Source: Bacillota bacterium
GTDB taxonomy: Bacteria > Bacillota > Clostridia > Lachnospirales > Lachnospiraceae
Direction: 5' to 3'
NCBI GenBank assembly: GCA_023436225.1
Contig: JAEZKA010000105.1
Location: 62,001 to 126,000 of the forward strand
Length of the DNA: 64,000 nt
Shown here: positions 62,753-64,000 of the stretch, in pieces
Layout of the letters: every line of letters begins with the position of its first letter
How positions within the stretch are numbered: position 1 is the first letter of the stretch
The notes under the pieces: model-generated
What the model was told of the DNA's origin: nothing
What the model saw: the letters and a program-made list of their open reading frames with translations, nothing else
The model's database searches: none
Position numbers and translations under genes: made by a program

Positions 62753-63604
62753 TCATTTAACCCCATAAAACTCCGGCTTAAGGTATTGATCAAGGCGAGA
62801 AAGGGTTTGCTCAAATTCTGCATGATCTCCGGCATAATTAGGAACCTCTATACTGATCCCTAAGCTGTCATTCGTAAGATAGCTATAAATCCCCCAGGGG
62901 TTATCTGATCCGATTTGATCCGCTGCTCGAAATCCTGCCAGCAGCTCCTCGTCGCTTATATGATTGATATAATCATAAATCGCTTCTTGAACTTCATCTG
63001 TATGCTCCAAGCTATCCGTTAGCTTCCAGGTTCGAAATTCCTTTACAAAAGCTTCATTCAGTTCAACTATATCGCTAAGCCGTATCCTGCGACTTTGCCT
63101 CATATCGATATTAGTTGTATAGATCAGATTACTCGGATGAGCAGAATAGGCGCTACTATAATTCGCCATGTAGAATATACTTAACCAATCTTTTGTAATG
63201 CCCTTCATATCATAGGATAAGGTAAGCATTGTAGGCTCTATACCCGCAGTAGGAGGTGTCGGCACCGGAAAGGGTTGAAAGGAATAGATCTGAATAATCT
63301 TATTAAAGTCCTCCTGAATGATTTGATTCCATTTTTTCCGCTTCTCATCTGATCCCCCTGATATTATTTCCGGATGGGAGGCAACGATTCCATCCTTACG
63401 AAATACTACATCCTGAATTTGTATTAAACTGTTATCCTCATTGGTTACCTCACTTATCCTTATCTCATTTTTACTAAGCCCATACACCATAAAATAGTAC
63501 ATGCTTTTGCTTAGATATTTCCACAGCATCATAGATACTACTAGGACTATAATCGTAGATAATATTAGCCGTATCCTAATGATGGATTCTCGTTTTTTGT
63601 TCAT
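62753..63604 (-). CDS. Membrane-anchored extracytoplasmic protein, RsiV/DUF3298-like
   Basis: A 283-residue protein with one N-terminal transmembrane helix (about 11-30) and a long extracytoplasmic part. It contains NIDMRQSRRIRLSDIVELNEAFVKEF, here as RRIRLSDIVELNEAFVK, which resembles the segment linking the DUF4163 and DUF3298 domains of the RsiV type. That assignment is tentative. No adjacent ECF sigma gene is present, so an anti-sigma role is not supported. Confidence 0.6.
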   Translation of the reverse strand: MNKKRESIIRIRLILSTIIVLVVSMMLWKYLSKSMYYFMVYGLSKNEIRISEVTNEDNSLIQIQDVVFRKDGIVASHPEIISGGSDEKRKKWNQIIQEDFNKIIQIYSFQPFPVPTPPTAGIEPTMLTLSYDMKGITKDWLSIFYMANYSSAYSAHPSNLIYTTNIDMRQSRRIRLSDIVELNEAFVKEFRTWKLTDSLEHTDEVQEAIYDYINHISDEELLAGFRAADQIGSDNPWGIYSYLTNDSLGISIEVPNYAGDHAEFEQTLSRLDQYLKPEFYGVK

Positions 63605-63852
63605 ATCAACGACACACGCCTTCTTTAAGAATCGATTTCATAATAATCCATCAAACTGCCAAATCACCTTAACTTGACGAAGCAGGAATCAGCATTATTT
63701 CATTATAGTACAGTTTATGCAGGAATCCTATTCCCATACCTATCAGTAAAATCGTCCGGAGCTTTGTCTTAATGATAGTTTATACAATTCAGGTATCCAT
63801 ATGGCTCGATCATGAATAAGATAAATTGACTGATTAAACGGAGGAATATATT

Positions 63853-64000
63853 ATGGGATACTATATTAATGTAGAGCCTGATGTCAATATATACGTAGAG
63901 GATTTAAATCCAGAGGGTGAGAAAACGATTCTATTCTTGCATGGATGGCCGGGCAGTCATGAATTGTTTGAATACCAATTCAATCATCTGGCAAATAAGG
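63853..64000 (+). CDS. Alpha/beta hydrolase, partial
   Basis: The first 49 codons are in the window and the rest runs off the right edge. MGYYINVEPDVNIYVEDL leads to TILFLHGWPGSHELFEYQF, where HGWPGS is the oxyanion-hole loop of alpha/beta-fold hydrolases. The ATG at 63853 follows GGAGG. The substrate cannot be told from this piece. Confidence 0.8.
   Translation, partial: MGYYINVEPDVNIYVEDLNPEGEKTILFLHGWPGSHELFEYQFNHLANK

Noticed and set aside
1..64000. tRNA or rRNA genes
   Set aside because: No cloverleaf-like segment with a TTCRA arm and no ribosomal RNA sequence was noticed in the gene gaps.

Overview
The window looks like part of the chromosome of a motile, spore-forming-lineage Firmicute, most likely a Lachnospiraceae (Clostridia). 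The evidence is moderate-to-low G+C, strong GGAGG ribosome binding sites, a FliY-type motor switch, CheC/CheD adaptation, CodY, FlbD, the flagellar-operon protein of the TIGR02530 type and a YlmC/YmxH sporulation-type protein. The species was not determined.

Left part (1-15.6 kb) is a sugar and pectin-uronate catabolism region. A sugar ABC ATPase (cut by the left edge) follows a YesMN-like two-component pair. Next come both bacterial hexuronate routes. Galacturonate and glucuronate entry are uxaB-uxaA (minus strand) divergent from a LacI regulator-uxaC pair. The glucuronate branch is uxuA - GntR regulator - uxuB. A solitary GltD-like flavoprotein lies between the two clusters. This region is littered with debris: a group II intron reverse transcriptase fossil, a tyrosine recombinase stump, a 68-bp duplicate of part of uxuA and a sugar-kinase-fold (ASKHA) gene stump.

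Middle part (16-55 kb) is essentially one minus-strand block. It runs codY, then flgB-flgC-fliE-fliF-fliG-fliH-fliI-fliJ-motE-fliK-flgD-TIGR02530-flgE-flbD-motA-motB-fliL-fliM-fliY-cheY-fliO-fliP-fliQ-fliR-flhB-flhA-flhF-flhG-pilZ-cheB-cheA-cheW-cheC-cheD-(small membrane protein)-fliA-fapA-(103 aa)-(DUF6115/SwrB-like)-(MltG-like) and then rpsB-tsf. The order matches the Bacillus subtilis fla/che region, including codY on one side and swrB-rpsB-tsf on the other. Insertions of motAB, flbD, pilZ, fapA and three small proteins distinguish it. Flagellin, flgM, fliD, fliS, flgK and cheR are not in the window. Several gaps inside the block hold strong hairpins, including one good internal terminator after flgE.

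Right part (55-64 kb) is housekeeping: topA, dprA, comM (dprA-topA-codY is again the Bacillus order), an unknown membrane protein, a YlmC/YmxH protein, nrdR, an unknown membrane-anchored protein and the start of an alpha/beta hydrolase.

The most unusual sequence-level signal is a set of extragenic hairpins whose stems are unrelated but whose 11-nt loops share one core (about ASGCTWCGCRA) closed by a C-G pair, at 10713-10748, 16049-16084 and 28702-28736. Other stem-loops of similar size occur in gaps of the flagellar block. No tRNA, rRNA, CRISPR array or intact mobile element was seen.
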